From: Arthrobacter sp. B0490
Lineage (GTDB): Bacteria; Actinomycetota; Actinomycetes; Actinomycetales; Micrococcaceae
Reading direction: 5' to 3'
Assembly (NCBI RefSeq): GCF_002929355.1
Contig: NZ_PJIR01000003.1
Span: forward strand, 372,001 to 436,000
Length of the DNA: 64,000 bases
The notes below the pieces were generated by a model, which was not told the origin of the DNA, ran no database searches, and saw nothing but the letters and a program-made list of their open reading frames with translations. A program made the translations under genes and the position numbers. Positions 1 to 9,025 of the stretch are shown piece after piece (position 1 is the first letter of the stretch; the number at the start of each line of letters is the position of its first letter).

Positions 1-77
1 ATGCGCTGCCGTGCGTCTGCCTACGACGCTACCGGCGCGAACCATCGTAGGTCGTCGGCCTTCCGGGCGACAGGGGC

Positions 78-115
78 GGCGGCCGGTCTCACCCCGAAGG
101 ATGAGGCCGGCCGCC
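78..115 (-). terminator. Probable terminator after deoA
   Basis: A 14-bp stem (78-91 with 102-115) has one T/G position that becomes a wobble pair in RNA, and a 10-nt loop. It lies about 50 nt downstream of the thymidine phosphorylase stop on the minus strand. There is no long T run, as is usual for GC-rich actinobacteria. It could equally terminate a gene entering from the left. The rest of 1-168 holds no gene I can support. Confidence 0.5.
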
Positions 116-168
116 GATCCCCTAGGGGGAAACCCCGGGTCGCGGCAGGATCGGGGGCCGGGCTCCGC

Positions 169-1455
169 CTAGGCGATCCGGTCGATGATGAGCTGCTGCG
201 CGGGGCGGGACCCCTCGGGAGCGATCACGACGGCGTCGGCGAGGGCCTCCCGGGCGCGGTCGAACTTGTCGGGGGTGTCGGTCAGGAGCGTCAGCAGCGG
301 CTCACCTGCACGCACCAGGGCGCCCGGCTTGGCGTGCAGGCGCACGCCGGCCCCTGCCTGCACCCGGTCCTCCTTGCGGGCACGGCCCGCGCCGAGGCGC
401 CAGGCGGCGACGCCCACCGCGAGTGCGTCGAGGCCCACGAGGACGCCGTCGGCCGGTGCGAGGACGACCTCGGACTCCTTCGCGACGGGGAGCTCCGCGC
501 GGGGGTCGCCGCCCTGGGCCTCGATCATCCTGTTCCAGACGTCCATCGCGCGGCCGTCCTTCAGCGCGGCCGCCGGGTCGGCGTCGTGCACGCCCGCGCA
601 GGCGAGCATCTCCTCGGCCAGGCGGACCGTGAGCTCGACGACGTCGGACGGGCCGCCGCCCGCGAGGACCTCCACCGACTCCTCCACCTCGATGGCGTTG
701 CCCGCGGTCAGGCCGAGCGGGGTGCTCATGTCGGTCAGGAGCGCCACGGTGTCGACCCCGGCGTCCTTGCCGAGGGCCACCATGGTCTCGGCGAGCTCGC
801 GGGCCTGGGCCACGTCCTTCATGAAGGCACCGCTGCCCACCTTGACGTCCAGGACGAGGGAGCCGGTGCCCTCGGCGATCTTCTTGCTCATGATCGAGGA
901 CGCGATGAGCGGGATGGCCTCGACGGTGCCGGTGACGTCGCGGAGGGCGTAGAGCTTCTTGTCCGCGGGCGCGAGGCCCGTGCCGGCCGCGCAGATGACG
1001 GCGCCGACGTCGGCGAGCTGGCGCAGCATGTGCTCGTTGCTGAGGTGCGCCTGCCAGCCGGGGATGGACTCGAGCTTGTCGAGGGTCCCGCCCGTGTGGC
1101 CGAGGCCGCGGCCGGAGAGCTGGGGCACGGCGACGCCGAAGACGGCGACGAGCGGCGCCAGCGGCAGGGTGATCTTGTCCCCCACGCCGCCGGTCGAGTG
1201 CTTGTCGCTCGTGGGGCGGCCGAGCGAGGAGAAGTCCATGCGCTCGCCCGAGGCGATCATGGCGGCGGTCCACCGGGAGATCTCTGCGCGGTCCATCCCG
1301 TTGAGCAGGATCGCCATGTTGAGGGCGGCCATCTGCTCGTCGGCGATGACGCCGCGCGTGTAGGCGTCGATGGTCCAGTCGATCTGCTCGGGGGTGAGCG
1401 TGCCGCGGTCGCGCTTGGTCCGGATGATGTCGACGGCGTCGAAGGATTCGGTCAT
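169..1455 (-). CDS. deoA: Thymidine phosphorylase
   Basis: This 428-aa enzyme catalyses phosphorolysis of thymidine to thymine and deoxyribose 1-phosphate in the cytoplasm, for nucleoside salvage. The family signature is clear: K85-HSTGGVGDK-94 is the phosphate-binding loop of pyrimidine nucleoside phosphorylases, and the length is normal for the bacterial enzyme. The ATG start has a GAGGA element upstream. It is the last gene of the minus-strand operon BMP lipoprotein - ABC ATPase - permease - permease - cdd - deoA, which ties it to imported nucleosides. Pyrimidine nucleoside phosphorylase (Pdp) is the alternative name for the family; thymidine preference is inferred from similarity and context. 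Confidence 0.93.
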   Translation of the reverse strand: MTESFDAVDIIRTKRDRGTLTPEQIDWTIDAYTRGVIADEQMAALNMAILLNGMDRAEISRWTAAMIASGERMDFSSLGRPTSDKHSTGGVGDKITLPLAPLVAVFGVAVPQLSGRGLGHTGGTLDKLESIPGWQAHLSNEHMLRQLADVGAVICAAGTGLAPADKKLYALRDVTGTVEAIPLIASSIMSKKIAEGTGSLVLDVKVGSGAFMKDVAQARELAETMVALGKDAGVDTVALLTDMSTPLGLTAGNAIEVEESVEVLAGGGPSDVVELTVRLAEEMLACAGVHDADPAAALKDGRAMDVWNRMIEAQGGDPRAELPVAKESEVVLAPADGVLVGLDALAVGVAAWRLGAGRARKEDRVQAGAGVRLHAKPGALVRAGEPLLTLLTDTPDKFDRAREALADAVVIAPEGSRPAQQLIIDRIA

Positions 1456-1546
1456 GGGGGGGTCCTCGGGTTGTTCGGATGATGGTCGCGCTCCCGGCGG
1501 GGTCCCGGGAGCGGCAGGGGCGCGGCCTGCGGGCCGCGCCCCGGGG

Positions 1547-1942
1547 TCAGGCGAGGTGCTGCGGCCCGAAGGCGTCCGGCAGGACCTCGTCCATGGTGCG
1601 GATGCCGCTGACGGTCAGGAGCACCATGTCGGGTGCCCGGAACTCGTACAGCAGCTGGCGGCAGCGCCCGCACGGCATGAGCGTGTTGCCGTCGCCGTCC
1701 ACGCAGCTGAAGGCCCGGATGCGGCCGCCGCCGCTCATGGCGAGCGCGCTGACGAGGGCGCACTCGGCGCACAGCGTCAGTCCGTAGGAGGCGTTCTCCA
1801 CGTTGCAGCCGGAGATGATCCGGCCGTCGTCGAGCAGGGCCGCCGCGCCCACGGGGAACTTCGAGTACGGGACGTAGGCGTTCCTCATGGCCTCCGTGGC
1901 CGTGGCGGTGAGGCGGTCCCAGGGGATCTCCGGATCGGTCAT
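1547..1942 (-). CDS. cdd: Cytidine deaminase
   Basis: This 131-aa homotetrameric-type cytidine deaminase converts cytidine and deoxycytidine to uridine and deoxyuridine. The zinc site is intact: C58-A-E60-C in the CAEC motif gives one zinc ligand and the catalytic glutamate, and P90-CGRC-94 gives C91 and C94. The three-cysteine pattern is that of the short tetrameric class, not the dimeric E. coli class. The ATG at 1942 lies just after the permease stop at 1954, so it is probably translated from the same mRNA. It feeds uridine-type products into the salvage route that continues with deoA. Confidence 0.95.
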   Translation of the reverse strand: MTDPEIPWDRLTATATEAMRNAYVPYSKFPVGAAALLDDGRIISGCNVENASYGLTLCAECALVSALAMSGGGRIRAFSCVDGDGNTLMPCGRCRQLLYEFRAPDMVLLTVSGIRTMDEVLPDAFGPQHLA

Positions 1943-1953
1943 GTCCTGTTCTC

Positions 1954-3255
1954 CTAGCCCTTGATGTAGGGGATGCCGCTGGCTCCCGGCGCCCTCGAGC
2001 GGCCCACGAGGCCGGCGACGGCGAAGACCGTCACCACGTAGGGCAGCATGCGCAGGAACTGGTCCGGCACCGGGGTGCCGAGCAGGCTCAGGACGTTGGA
2101 CAGGTTGGTCGCGAAGCCGAAGAGCAGGGCGGCGAAGAACGCGCCGATCGGGTTCCAGCGGCCGAAGATGAGGGCCGCGAGGGCGATGTAGCCCTGGCCC
2201 GCCGTCATGTCGCGGCCGAAGCCCGAGACGGCGACGAGCGTGAAGAAGGATCCACCGACACCCGCCACGACGCCGGCGAGCAGCACGTTCATGAAACGCA
2301 TCCGGTTGACGTTGACGCCGAGGGTGTCGGCGGCCTTCGGGTGCTCGCCGACCGCGCGGGTGCGCAGGCCCCAGCGCGAGTGGTACAGGGCCACGTAGAC
2401 GACGGCGACCGCGATGTACATGAGGTAGCCGACGATGGTCTGCTGGAAGAGGATCGGGCCGATCACGGGGATGTCCGCGAGCAGCGGGATGTCGATCACG
2501 GGCAGGCGCGGGGGCGAGTTCCACCGCTCCGAGTCCTCGCTGAGGACGGCGGAGAACAGGAACCCGGTGAGCCCGGAGACGAGCACGTTCAGCACGACGC
2601 CGACGATCACCTGGTTGACGACGTACCGGATGCTGAAGACGGCCAGGACCAGCGACACGAGGACACCGGCGACGGCCGCGGCGAGGAGGCCGACGAGCGC
2701 GCTGCCGGAGAGCGACGCGGCGACGGCGGCCGCGAAGGCACCGAACAGGAGCTGGCCCTCGATGGCGATGTTGACGACGCCGGACCGTTCGCAGAGGACA
2801 CCGGAGAGCGAGCCGAAGATCAGCGGCACCGCGAGGGTCACCGACCCCGCCAGGAGGCCGTAGAGGGCGACGTTGGGCGTGCGGGCGCTGCCCACGACCC
2901 AGGTCAGGAAGGCGACGAGGAACAGCACGGCGAAGACGGCCAGCACCCAGGTGGGGATCCTCCGCCCGGACCGCGTGCGGAGGATCGCGAGGACGGCGAG
3001 GGCGAGCATCGCGAGGGCCGCGATCCACCCGACCACGGGCGCGGACACGACGATCGAGGGCAGGACGATCGGGTCGTTCTCCTCCGAGAGCCGGAAGGTG
3101 ACGTCGTTGCCCGGGGCGCCGAGGGCGAAGACCAGGAGGGCGAACAGCGCGACGACGGCGAGGATGACCGGGTTCTTCCAGCTGCGCACGCCGGCGTCGC
3201 CGGTGCCGCGGGCGGGACTGCTGCTCTGGTCGCGAGCTGTGGTTGCTGTGCTCAT
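1954..3255 (-). CDS. Nucleoside ABC transporter permease (second)
   Basis: This 433-aa integral membrane permease has about ten predicted hydrophobic segments and is related to YufQ/NupQ and other BMP-type nucleoside permeases (branched-chain-like BPD_transp_2 family). The start is the ATG of ATGA, which overlaps the stop of the upstream permease by 4 nt, a sign of translational coupling. The N-terminal 35 residues are hydrophilic and low in complexity; hydrophobic segments begin at about residue 30. The conserved cytoplasmic loop RAVGEHPKAADTLG, typical of the EAA-like loop in this family, is visible near residue 300. It pairs with the neighbouring permease and the double ATPase. Confidence 0.88.
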   Translation of the reverse strand: MSTATTARDQSSSPARGTGDAGVRSWKNPVILAVVALFALLVFALGAPGNDVTFRLSEENDPIVLPSIVVSAPVVGWIAALAMLALAVLAILRTRSGRRIPTWVLAVFAVLFLVAFLTWVVGSARTPNVALYGLLAGSVTLAVPLIFGSLSGVLCERSGVVNIAIEGQLLFGAFAAAVAASLSGSALVGLLAAAVAGVLVSLVLAVFSIRYVVNQVIVGVVLNVLVSGLTGFLFSAVLSEDSERWNSPPRLPVIDIPLLADIPVIGPILFQQTIVGYLMYIAVAVVYVALYHSRWGLRTRAVGEHPKAADTLGVNVNRMRFMNVLLAGVVAGVGGSFFTLVAVSGFGRDMTAGQGYIALAALIFGRWNPIGAFFAALLFGFATNLSNVLSLLGTPVPDQFLRMLPYVVTVFAVAGLVGRSRAPGASGIPYIKG

Positions 3256-4649
3256 GCTGCTGCTCCGGTCGAGGCTGGCGTGCGGGTCGTGGAGCCGCCC
3301 TTGCCGGCGCGCGGGGCGCCGGGTGCGGGGAGGCGGAACAGCGCGCGGACGAGCGGCGGCGCTGCGATGAAGAGGACGATGAGCGACTGCACTACGAGCA
3401 CGATGTCGATGCTCGTCCCCGTGGAGGCCTGCATGGCGACTCCCCCGGCGCGGAACGCACCGAAGAGGATGCCCGCGGCGAAGGTGCCCCACGGCGACGA
3501 GCGGCCGAGCAGCGCGACGGTGATCGCGTCGAAGCCGAAGCTCGCGGCGACGCCCGAGGTGAGGACCTTCTCCGTGCCCGATACCTGCGCCACCCCGGCG
3601 AGGCCGGCGAGGGCTCCGGCGATGGCCATGGCGAGGATGTAGCCCTTGCTGACGTTGACGCCGGCCGTGCGGGCGGCGCTCGCGTTGGCGCCGACGGCCC
3701 GCAGCTCGAAGCCGACGGTCGAGCGGTTCAGGAGCCACCACACGAAGACGGTGGCCAGTACGGCGACGACGAAGCCCCAGTGCAGGCGGAAGGCCGGGCC
3801 GAGCAGCGGCGGGTAGAGCGCCGTCGCGTCGAGCTGGGGACTGATGGGGTTCGTGGATCCCGGTCGCTGGAACGCGGGGGTGCTGAGGAAGTAGAGCACC
3901 AGGTTCGTCGCGATGTAGTTGAACATGATGGTGAGGATGACCTCGTGCGCGCCGGTGCGGGCCTTGAGGAGTCCCACGAGCCCGGCCCAGACGGCGCCGC
4001 CGACCATGCCCGCGAGGATCACGAGCAGCAGGTGGATACCGGCCGGGAGGTGCAGGGTGAAGCCGATCCAGCCGGCGAACGTCGCGCCGATCAGGATCTG
4101 CCCCTGCGCGCCGATGTTGAAGAGGCCGGCCCGGAAGGCCAGGGCCACGCCGAGCCCCGCGCAGATCAGCGGCGTCGCGACGGTGAGGGTCTGGGTCAGC
4201 GGGTAGATCACCCGGGTGAACGTCTCCCCCTCGAAGTTGAGCACCGAGCCCTGGAAGAGCGCGAGGTACGCACCGGACGCGGCGGTCCACGCCGCGGCCA
4301 GGGTGTCCTGGGGGCGGCTGAAGAAGTACGACGACGCGCGTGCCACGTTCTGGTCCGTCACGGCGATGAGCAGGCCGCCGAGGATCAGGGAGAGCACCAC
4401 GGACAGGAACGCGACGAGCGCGTTCCCCGTCATGATGCGCTGCATGAGGGTCGAGTCAGGGGCGGGGCCGGTACCGAGGGCGGCGGCGGTCCCGGGCACG
4501 ACCGGTGGCGGCAGCTCCCCTCCGGCCGTCTCGGCGGCGTTCTCGAGGCGCACCTCCTCCTGGCGGGCGGCGTCCTTCGCTTCCCGCCGTGTGTGCGGTG
4601 CACCGTCACCGGTCGCCGGGGATGCCGGCCTGTCGTCCTGCGGGGTCAC
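3252..4649 (-). CDS. Nucleoside ABC transporter permease (first)
   Basis: This 465-aa permease belongs to the same BPD_transp_2 family as its downstream neighbour, similar to YufP/NupP. A charged N-terminal extension of about 70 residues precedes the membrane domain. The motif RAVGANASAARTAGV is the family's cytoplasmic coupling loop. The start is GTG at 4649; the GTGA overlaps the stop of the ATPase gene, so the three transporter genes are coupled. It forms the transmembrane pore with the second permease for uptake of nucleosides captured by the BMP lipoprotein. Confidence 0.88.
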   Translation of the reverse strand: MTPQDDRPASPATGDGAPHTRREAKDAARQEEVRLENAAETAGGELPPPVVPGTAAALGTGPAPDSTLMQRIMTGNALVAFLSVVLSLILGGLLIAVTDQNVARASSYFFSRPQDTLAAAWTAASGAYLALFQGSVLNFEGETFTRVIYPLTQTLTVATPLICAGLGVALAFRAGLFNIGAQGQILIGATFAGWIGFTLHLPAGIHLLLVILAGMVGGAVWAGLVGLLKARTGAHEVILTIMFNYIATNLVLYFLSTPAFQRPGSTNPISPQLDATALYPPLLGPAFRLHWGFVVAVLATVFVWWLLNRSTVGFELRAVGANASAARTAGVNVSKGYILAMAIAGALAGLAGVAQVSGTEKVLTSGVAASFGFDAITVALLGRSSPWGTFAAGILFGAFRAGGVAMQASTGTSIDIVLVVQSLIVLFIAAPPLVRALFRLPAPGAPRAGKGGSTTRTPASTGAAA

Positions 4650-6190
4650 AGGTTTCCTCCTTGAACGTGGTGTGCCTGCGCCAGCGCCTCGTCGGCGGGC
4701 ATGCCGGCCATCATGAGGCCGAGGACATCGCGTGAGACCGCGCCGGGGACGATGCCCATGAGGCGGCCCCGGTACAGCACCGCGATGCGGTCGGCGAGCT
4801 CCAGGACCTCGTCGAGCTCCGTGGAGACGATGATGACCGGCGTGCCGCCGTCGCGCTCGGCGACGATGCGGCGGTGCAGGAATTCGATGGATCCGACGTC
4901 GACTCCGCGGGTGGGCTGCGAGGCGATGAACAGTTTGAGTGGCCGCGAGAACTCGCGGGCCATGACGACCTTCTGCTGGTTGCCGCCGGACAGGGTGCCC
5001 GCGGCGGCCGACGCCGACTGCGTGCGGACGTCGTATTCGGCGATCTTCTCGTTCGCGTTCTGCTCGATGGCCGACGGCGACATGGACAGGCCCTTCGCGA
5101 AGGGGGCGTCGTCGTACCGGTTGAGGATGAGGTTCTCGGCCACGGAGAACGTGCCGACGAGTCCCTCGACGCTGCGGTCCTCGGGGACGAACCCGACGCC
5201 GGCGCGGATGATGTCCTTGACGCTGCGGCCCACGAGTTCGTTCCCGCCGAGCGTGATCGATCCCGTGACGTGGTCCTGCAGGCCCATGATCGCCTCGGTG
5301 AGCTCGGTCTGGCCGTTGCCCTGCACGCCCGCGACCGCGAGGATCTCCCCCTCCGCGACGTCGAAGCTGAGGCCGTCGACGACGCGCTGGCCGTTGGCGG
5401 CCTGGACCGTGAGGTCGCGGACCCGGAAGGTCACCTCGCCCGGGGTGGCGGGCTTCTTGTCGAGCGTCAGGCTGACGGACCGTCCGACCATGAGGGACGC
5501 GAGCTCCGTGGTGGGGGCGCTCGGGTCGGCGGTCCCGACCACCTTGCCGCGGCGGACCACGGTGATGACGTCGGACACGGCCTTGACCTCGCGCAGCTTG
5601 TGCGAGATGAAGACGATCGACTTCCCGTCCGCCTTCAGCTGCGCCATGATGCCGAGCAGTTCGTCGGTCTCCTTGGGCGTCAGGACAGCGGTCGGTTCGT
5701 CGAGGATCAGCACCTCGGCGTTGCGGACGAGGGCCTTGATGATCTCGACGCGCTGCTGCACACCGACCGGGAGGTCCTCGACCACGGCATCGGGATCGAC
5801 GTCGAACCCGTACTGGTCGGAGATCTGCCGGATGCGCGTGCGCGTCTCCTGCAGGTTGAGCATGCCGCCGGCCTTCGTGGCCTCGTTGCCGAGCGCGACG
5901 TTCTCCGCGACGGTGAAGACCGGCACGAGCATGAAGTGCTGGTGCACCATGCCGATGCCGGCGGCCATGGCGTCCCCGGGACCCTTGAAGGTCACGGGCC
6001 TGTCGTCGACGCGGATCTCCCCCTCGGTGGGGTCGTAGAGACCGTAGAGCACGTTCATGAGGGTGGACTTGCCGGCCCCGTTCTCACCGAGCAGGCTGTG
6101 CACCTGTCCGGGTTCCACGACGAGGTCGATGGAGTCGTTGGCCACGAGCGATCCGAAGCGCTTCGTGATGCCGATCAGTTCGAGTTTCAC
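4646..6190 (-). CDS. Nucleoside ABC transporter ATP-binding protein
   Basis: This 514-aa protein has two tandem ATPase domains, as in YufO/NupO and sugar importers of the Rbs/Mgl type. Walker A GENGAGKS is at residues 35-42 and Walker [11 protein letters not shown] at about 170. The first-half signature is degenerate (VGVQQRVEI). The second half has an intact LSGGNQQK signature but a weak Walker A (GVQGNGQTE), the usual asymmetry of these importers. It energises the two downstream permeases. Transcription probably starts upstream of the BMP lipoprotein and passes a hairpin at 6304-6351. Confidence 0.9.
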   Translation of the reverse strand: MKLELIGITKRFGSLVANDSIDLVVEPGQVHSLLGENGAGKSTLMNVLYGLYDPTEGEIRVDDRPVTFKGPGDAMAAGIGMVHQHFMLVPVFTVAENVALGNEATKAGGMLNLQETRTRIRQISDQYGFDVDPDAVVEDLPVGVQQRVEIIKALVRNAEVLILDEPTAVLTPKETDELLGIMAQLKADGKSIVFISHKLREVKAVSDVITVVRRGKVVGTADPSAPTTELASLMVGRSVSLTLDKKPATPGEVTFRVRDLTVQAANGQRVVDGLSFDVAEGEILAVAGVQGNGQTELTEAIMGLQDHVTGSITLGGNELVGRSVKDIIRAGVGFVPEDRSVEGLVGTFSVAENLILNRYDDAPFAKGLSMSPSAIEQNANEKIAEYDVRTQSASAAAGTLSGGNQQKVVMAREFSRPLKLFIASQPTRGVDVGSIEFLHRRIVAERDGGTPVIIVSTELDEVLELADRIAVLYRGRLMGIVPGAVSRDVLGLMMAGMPADEALAQAHHVQGGNL

Positions 6191-6303
6191 AACTCAACCA
6201 GCCTGTTCTGTTGTGGTGTCTGTCTGTCGTCTTGTCCGGGTCGTGCGGAAGCCACCGGAAAGGATACCGGGTGCGGCTCCGGGGCACGCACGCGGGACCA
6301 ACG

Positions 6304-6351
6304 CAGACCGCCTTCCTCCCTGCGGGGATCCGCAGGGGGGAAGGCGGTCTG
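6304..6351 (-). terminator. Long hairpin between BMP lipoprotein gene and ABC ATPase gene
   Basis: A 22-bp stem with a single mismatch and a 4-nt GGAT loop lies 15 nt after the lipoprotein stop codon. There is no strong T tract on the minus strand. In binding-protein operons such a hairpin usually causes partial termination or protects the upstream mRNA, so that the binding protein is made in excess over the membrane parts. That role here is inferred. Confidence 0.75.
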
Positions 6352-6366
6352 GATGCGGTGCTGGTG

Positions 6367-7479
6367 CTACTTGGGGCTGGCGGCCGAGTCGACCGTGATG
6401 TCGCCCGAGATGATCTGTTCCTTCAGCTCGTCGAGCTTGGTCTGCAGATCGGCGGGGACGTTGGCCTCCTGGTCGTGGAACGGCGCGAGCGCCACTCCGC
6501 CGTTCTCCAGCGTGCCCACGTACGGGGTGTTGTCGAAGTTGCCCTCGACGTCGGTGCTGATGACGTCCTCGACGGCGTCGCCCATGAGCTTCATGACCGA
6601 GGTGAGGATGAACTCCTCGCCCTTGCCGGCGGTCTCGTAACCGTCGGAGTCGACCCAGATCGCCTTGACGTCCTTGCCCGCACCGTTCGCCTCGATGACG
6701 GCGTCGAGCGTGCCCGAGCCGACCGGACCCGCGACCGGCATGATGATGTCGGCGCCCTCGTTGATGAAGTTCTGGGTGTTGGTCTTGCCGGCGGCCGCGT
6801 CCTCGAAGTTACCGACGAAGGTGCCGTTCTGGCTCTCCTTGTCCCAGCCGAGGAGCTGCACGTCGCCGCCCGTCTCCTCGTTGAAGTAGTCGACGCCCTC
6901 GGCGAAGCCGTCCATGAAGATGGTCACGGTGGGGATGTTGATGCCGCCGTAGGTGGCCACCTTGCCGGACTCGCTCGTGGCCGCTGCCGCGTACCCGGCC
7001 AGGAAGGCCGCCTGCGCCGTGTCGTAGATGATCGGCTTGACGTTCGGCAGGTCGATCGAGTTGTCGTCGACGATCGCGAAGTTGGAGTCGACGTTGGCCT
7101 CGGCCGCGGCCTTGGTGGTGTCGGCGAGCAGGAAGCCCACGGTGACCGTGAGGTTGCAGCCGGCCTGGACCATCTGGTCGACGTTCGGGCCGAAGTCGGT
7201 CTCGGCCTGCGACTCGGCCTGGTTGATCTTGATCCCGAGGTCGGTCTCCGCCTTCTTCAGTCCCTCGTAGCTGGACTGGTTGAAGGAGCGGTCGTCGAAT
7301 CCGCCGGAGTCGGAGACGATGCAGCCGAGGTAGTCGGTGGTCGCCTCGGCGCCGGTGCCGCCGCTGGGCGACTCCTCGGCCGGCGGCGCACCGCAGCCGG
7401 AGAGGACGAGGGCCGATACGCCGAGAACGGCGGCGGACAGGCCGGTTCCGCGCGAAAACTTGCGCAGTGAGTTCTTCAA
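6367..7479 (-). CDS. BMP-family nucleoside-binding lipoprotein
   Basis: This is the extracytoplasmic solute-binding protein of the Med/BmpA (PnrA) family, about 370 aa. With the proposed TTG start at 7479, a lysine/arginine n-region, a hydrophobic segment and the lipobox LSGC29 are seen, so it is a lipid-anchored protein. The motif SGGFDDRSFNQSSYEG after the lipobox is the conserved BMP ligand-pocket segment. I prefer the TTG because a GGAGG sits 4 nt upstream of it; an ATG nine codons further upstream (7506) has no such site and would put polar residues before the signal. Family members bind purine and pyrimidine nucleosides, which fits cdd and deoA in the operon. Confidence 0.9.
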   Translation of the reverse strand: MKNSLRKFSRGTGLSAAVLGVSALVLSGCGAPPAEESPSGGTGAEATTDYLGCIVSDSGGFDDRSFNQSSYEGLKKAETDLGIKINQAESQAETDFGPNVDQMVQAGCNLTVTVGFLLADTTKAAAEANVDSNFAIVDDNSIDLPNVKPIIYDTAQAAFLAGYAAAATSESGKVATYGGINIPTVTIFMDGFAEGVDYFNEETGGDVQLLGWDKESQNGTFVGNFEDAAAGKTNTQNFINEGADIIMPVAGPVGSGTLDAVIEANGAGKDVKAIWVDSDGYETAGKGEEFILTSVMKLMGDAVEDVISTDVEGNFDNTPYVGTLENGGVALAPFHDQEANVPADLQTKLDELKEQIISGDITVDSAASPK

Positions 7480-7695
7480 AATGCCTCCAGGAGAGAAATG
7501 CGCCACGGGACGAGTACCAGTGAGTGACCATCCCGGGTCTCATCCGATCCGGGGCTCTGTTGTCACTGGACGACCGTGGCGCCGCGACACCGTCGGTGCA
7601 GCACGTATGCGAACATCCTAAGGGCCAAGTGACGGAGAGCACTACACGGGCGGGCCGGCGGCGGGGATCGTTCGGGTTTCGTTATGCGCGGCGCG

Positions 7696-7724
7696 CCCGG
7701 CCCCCGCGGGGGAGGCGGGCCGGG
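7696..7724 (-). terminator. GC-rich hairpin after the M20 amidohydrolase gene
   Basis: The left arm CCCGGCC (7696-7702) pairs with GGCCGGG (7718-7724), with further imperfect GC pairing inside. It lies 4 nt beyond the amidohydrolase stop at 7728 on the minus strand. The remaining stretch 7507-7695 is the upstream region of the BMP lipoprotein gene; I see no gene in it. Confidence 0.45.
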
Positions 7725-7727
7725 ACG

Positions 7728-8933
7728 TCAGGCGTCCTCGCCGAACATGACCTGGAGCGCGGCCGCGGCCATCACCCGGATGCCGCAGCCGATGGCCCGC
7801 TCGTCGGGTGCGTAGTCGCCCCGGTGCAGGTCGAACGTCTCGCCGCCCGGGGTCCTCGTCCCGAGCCGCATCATCGCGCCGGGGACCTCCTGCGTCATCC
7901 ACGCGAAGTCCTCGCCGCCCATGGACTGCGGCGTCAGGACGACGGCGTGGGAGCCGAGTTCGGCGCGTGCCGCGGCCTCCAGGATCCCGGTCTCGACCTC
8001 CTGGTTCACCACCGGCGGCACCCCGCGGATGTGCTCGAGCTTCACGTCCACGCCGAACGGGGCCGCCACCTCGCGCACGGCCCGGTCGAGCAGCTCGCCC
8101 GCCGAGTGCCAGGCCTCCCCCTCGAGGCAGCGGAGGGTGCCGGACATGAAGCCGTGGGCCGGGATGGCGTTGGGGGCGGATCCCGCGTGGATCTGCCCCC
8201 AGACCACGGACACCGCGCTGCGGACGTCGATCCGGCGCGACAGGACGGCGGGCACGTTCACGGCGATGGAGGCGAGCGCGAAGACGAGGTCCTCGGTCAG
8301 GTGGGGGCGCGACGTGTGACCGCCACGGCCGCTGAGCTCCACCCGGATGGTGTCGGACGCCGACGTGATGGCCCCGATCCGGGTGCCCACGAGGCCGACG
8401 TCGATCCTCGGGTCGCAGTGCAGCGCCAGGATGCGCGGGACGCCGATGAGGACCCCCTGGGCGATCACGTCGAGTGCGCCGCCGGGCATCAGCTCCTCCG
8501 CGGGCTGGAAGATGATCCGCACCGTGCCGGGCAGCGCGGCCCCTGCGTCGAGGTCGGCGAGGACGAGGGCGACGCCGAGCATGACGGTGGTGTGGATGTC
8601 GTGCCCGCAGGCGTGCGTGACGCCCGGGGACGCGGACTCGAAGTCGAGGCCCGTCTCCTCGATGATCGGCAGGGCGTCGATGTCGGCGCGCAGCGCCAGC
8701 CGGATCGGCCCCCGCCCGACGTCGACGAACACACCGGTGCCCTCGAGCCGCTGGGGTTCGAGCCCGGCCTGCTCGAGCCGGGCCACGAGGACGTCCGTGG
8801 TGCGGTGCTCCTTGTAGGACAGTTCCGGGTGGCGGTGCAGATCGCGGCGGACCTGGACCAGCTCGTCGAGGAGCTCCCCGAGGGAGGCTCCTACCTGGGA
8901 GGTCGGCGAACTCTGCGTGATGAACGTTTCCAC
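7728..8933 (-). CDS. M20-family metallo-amidohydrolase
   Basis: This 401-aa zinc-dependent amidohydrolase is of the hippurate hydrolase / IAA-amino-acid hydrolase / N-acyl-L-amino-acid amidohydrolase type (M20D). Family motifs are present: RRDLHRHPELS near residue 30, RADIDALP near 82, and the metal site ACGHDIH near 108-114. The substrate cannot be told from the sequence; N-acyl amino acids are the usual class. The start is GTG at 8933. A TAGGCT box ends exactly 6 nt before it, so the message is probably leaderless and the gene is transcribed on its own. Confidence 0.85.
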   Translation of the reverse strand: METFITQSSPTSQVGASLGELLDELVQVRRDLHRHPELSYKEHRTTDVLVARLEQAGLEPQRLEGTGVFVDVGRGPIRLALRADIDALPIIEETGLDFESASPGVTHACGHDIHTTVMLGVALVLADLDAGAALPGTVRIIFQPAEELMPGGALDVIAQGVLIGVPRILALHCDPRIDVGLVGTRIGAITSASDTIRVELSGRGGHTSRPHLTEDLVFALASIAVNVPAVLSRRIDVRSAVSVVWGQIHAGSAPNAIPAHGFMSGTLRCLEGEAWHSAGELLDRAVREVAAPFGVDVKLEHIRGVPPVVNQEVETGILEAAARAELGSHAVVLTPQSMGGEDFAWMTQEVPGAMMRLGTRTPGGETFDLHRGDYAPDERAIGCGIRVMAAAALQVMFGEDA

Positions 8934-8939
8934 TCCCTC

Positions 8940-8945
8940 AGCCTA
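8940..8945 (-). promoter_or_regulatory. -10 box TAGGCT of the amidohydrolase gene
   Basis: TAGGCT on the minus strand is separated by 6 nt from the GTG start at 8933, placing the expected transcript 5' end at or next to the start codon (leaderless). Confidence 0.5.
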
Positions 8946-9025
8946 CCGACCGGCGGGCGGGCGGCCCCACCCGGGGGCCGGGACGCGTTCGGGTTCGACA
9001 GATCGCCCTCCTGCAGGGCCCCGCC

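Noticed and set aside
1-1482. Long plus-strand open frame from the first base, and many similar long frames opposite real genes (for example 39992-43348 and 43331-46171)
   Set aside because: They are antisense or shifted shadows of recognised genes in high-GC DNA; their products are Arg/Gly/Asp-rich low-complexity and match no family.
2341-3642. 433-codon plus-strand frame opposite the nucleoside permeases
   Set aside because: It is antisense to two coupled, clearly recognised permease genes and is rich in E/D/R/G as expected of a shadow frame.
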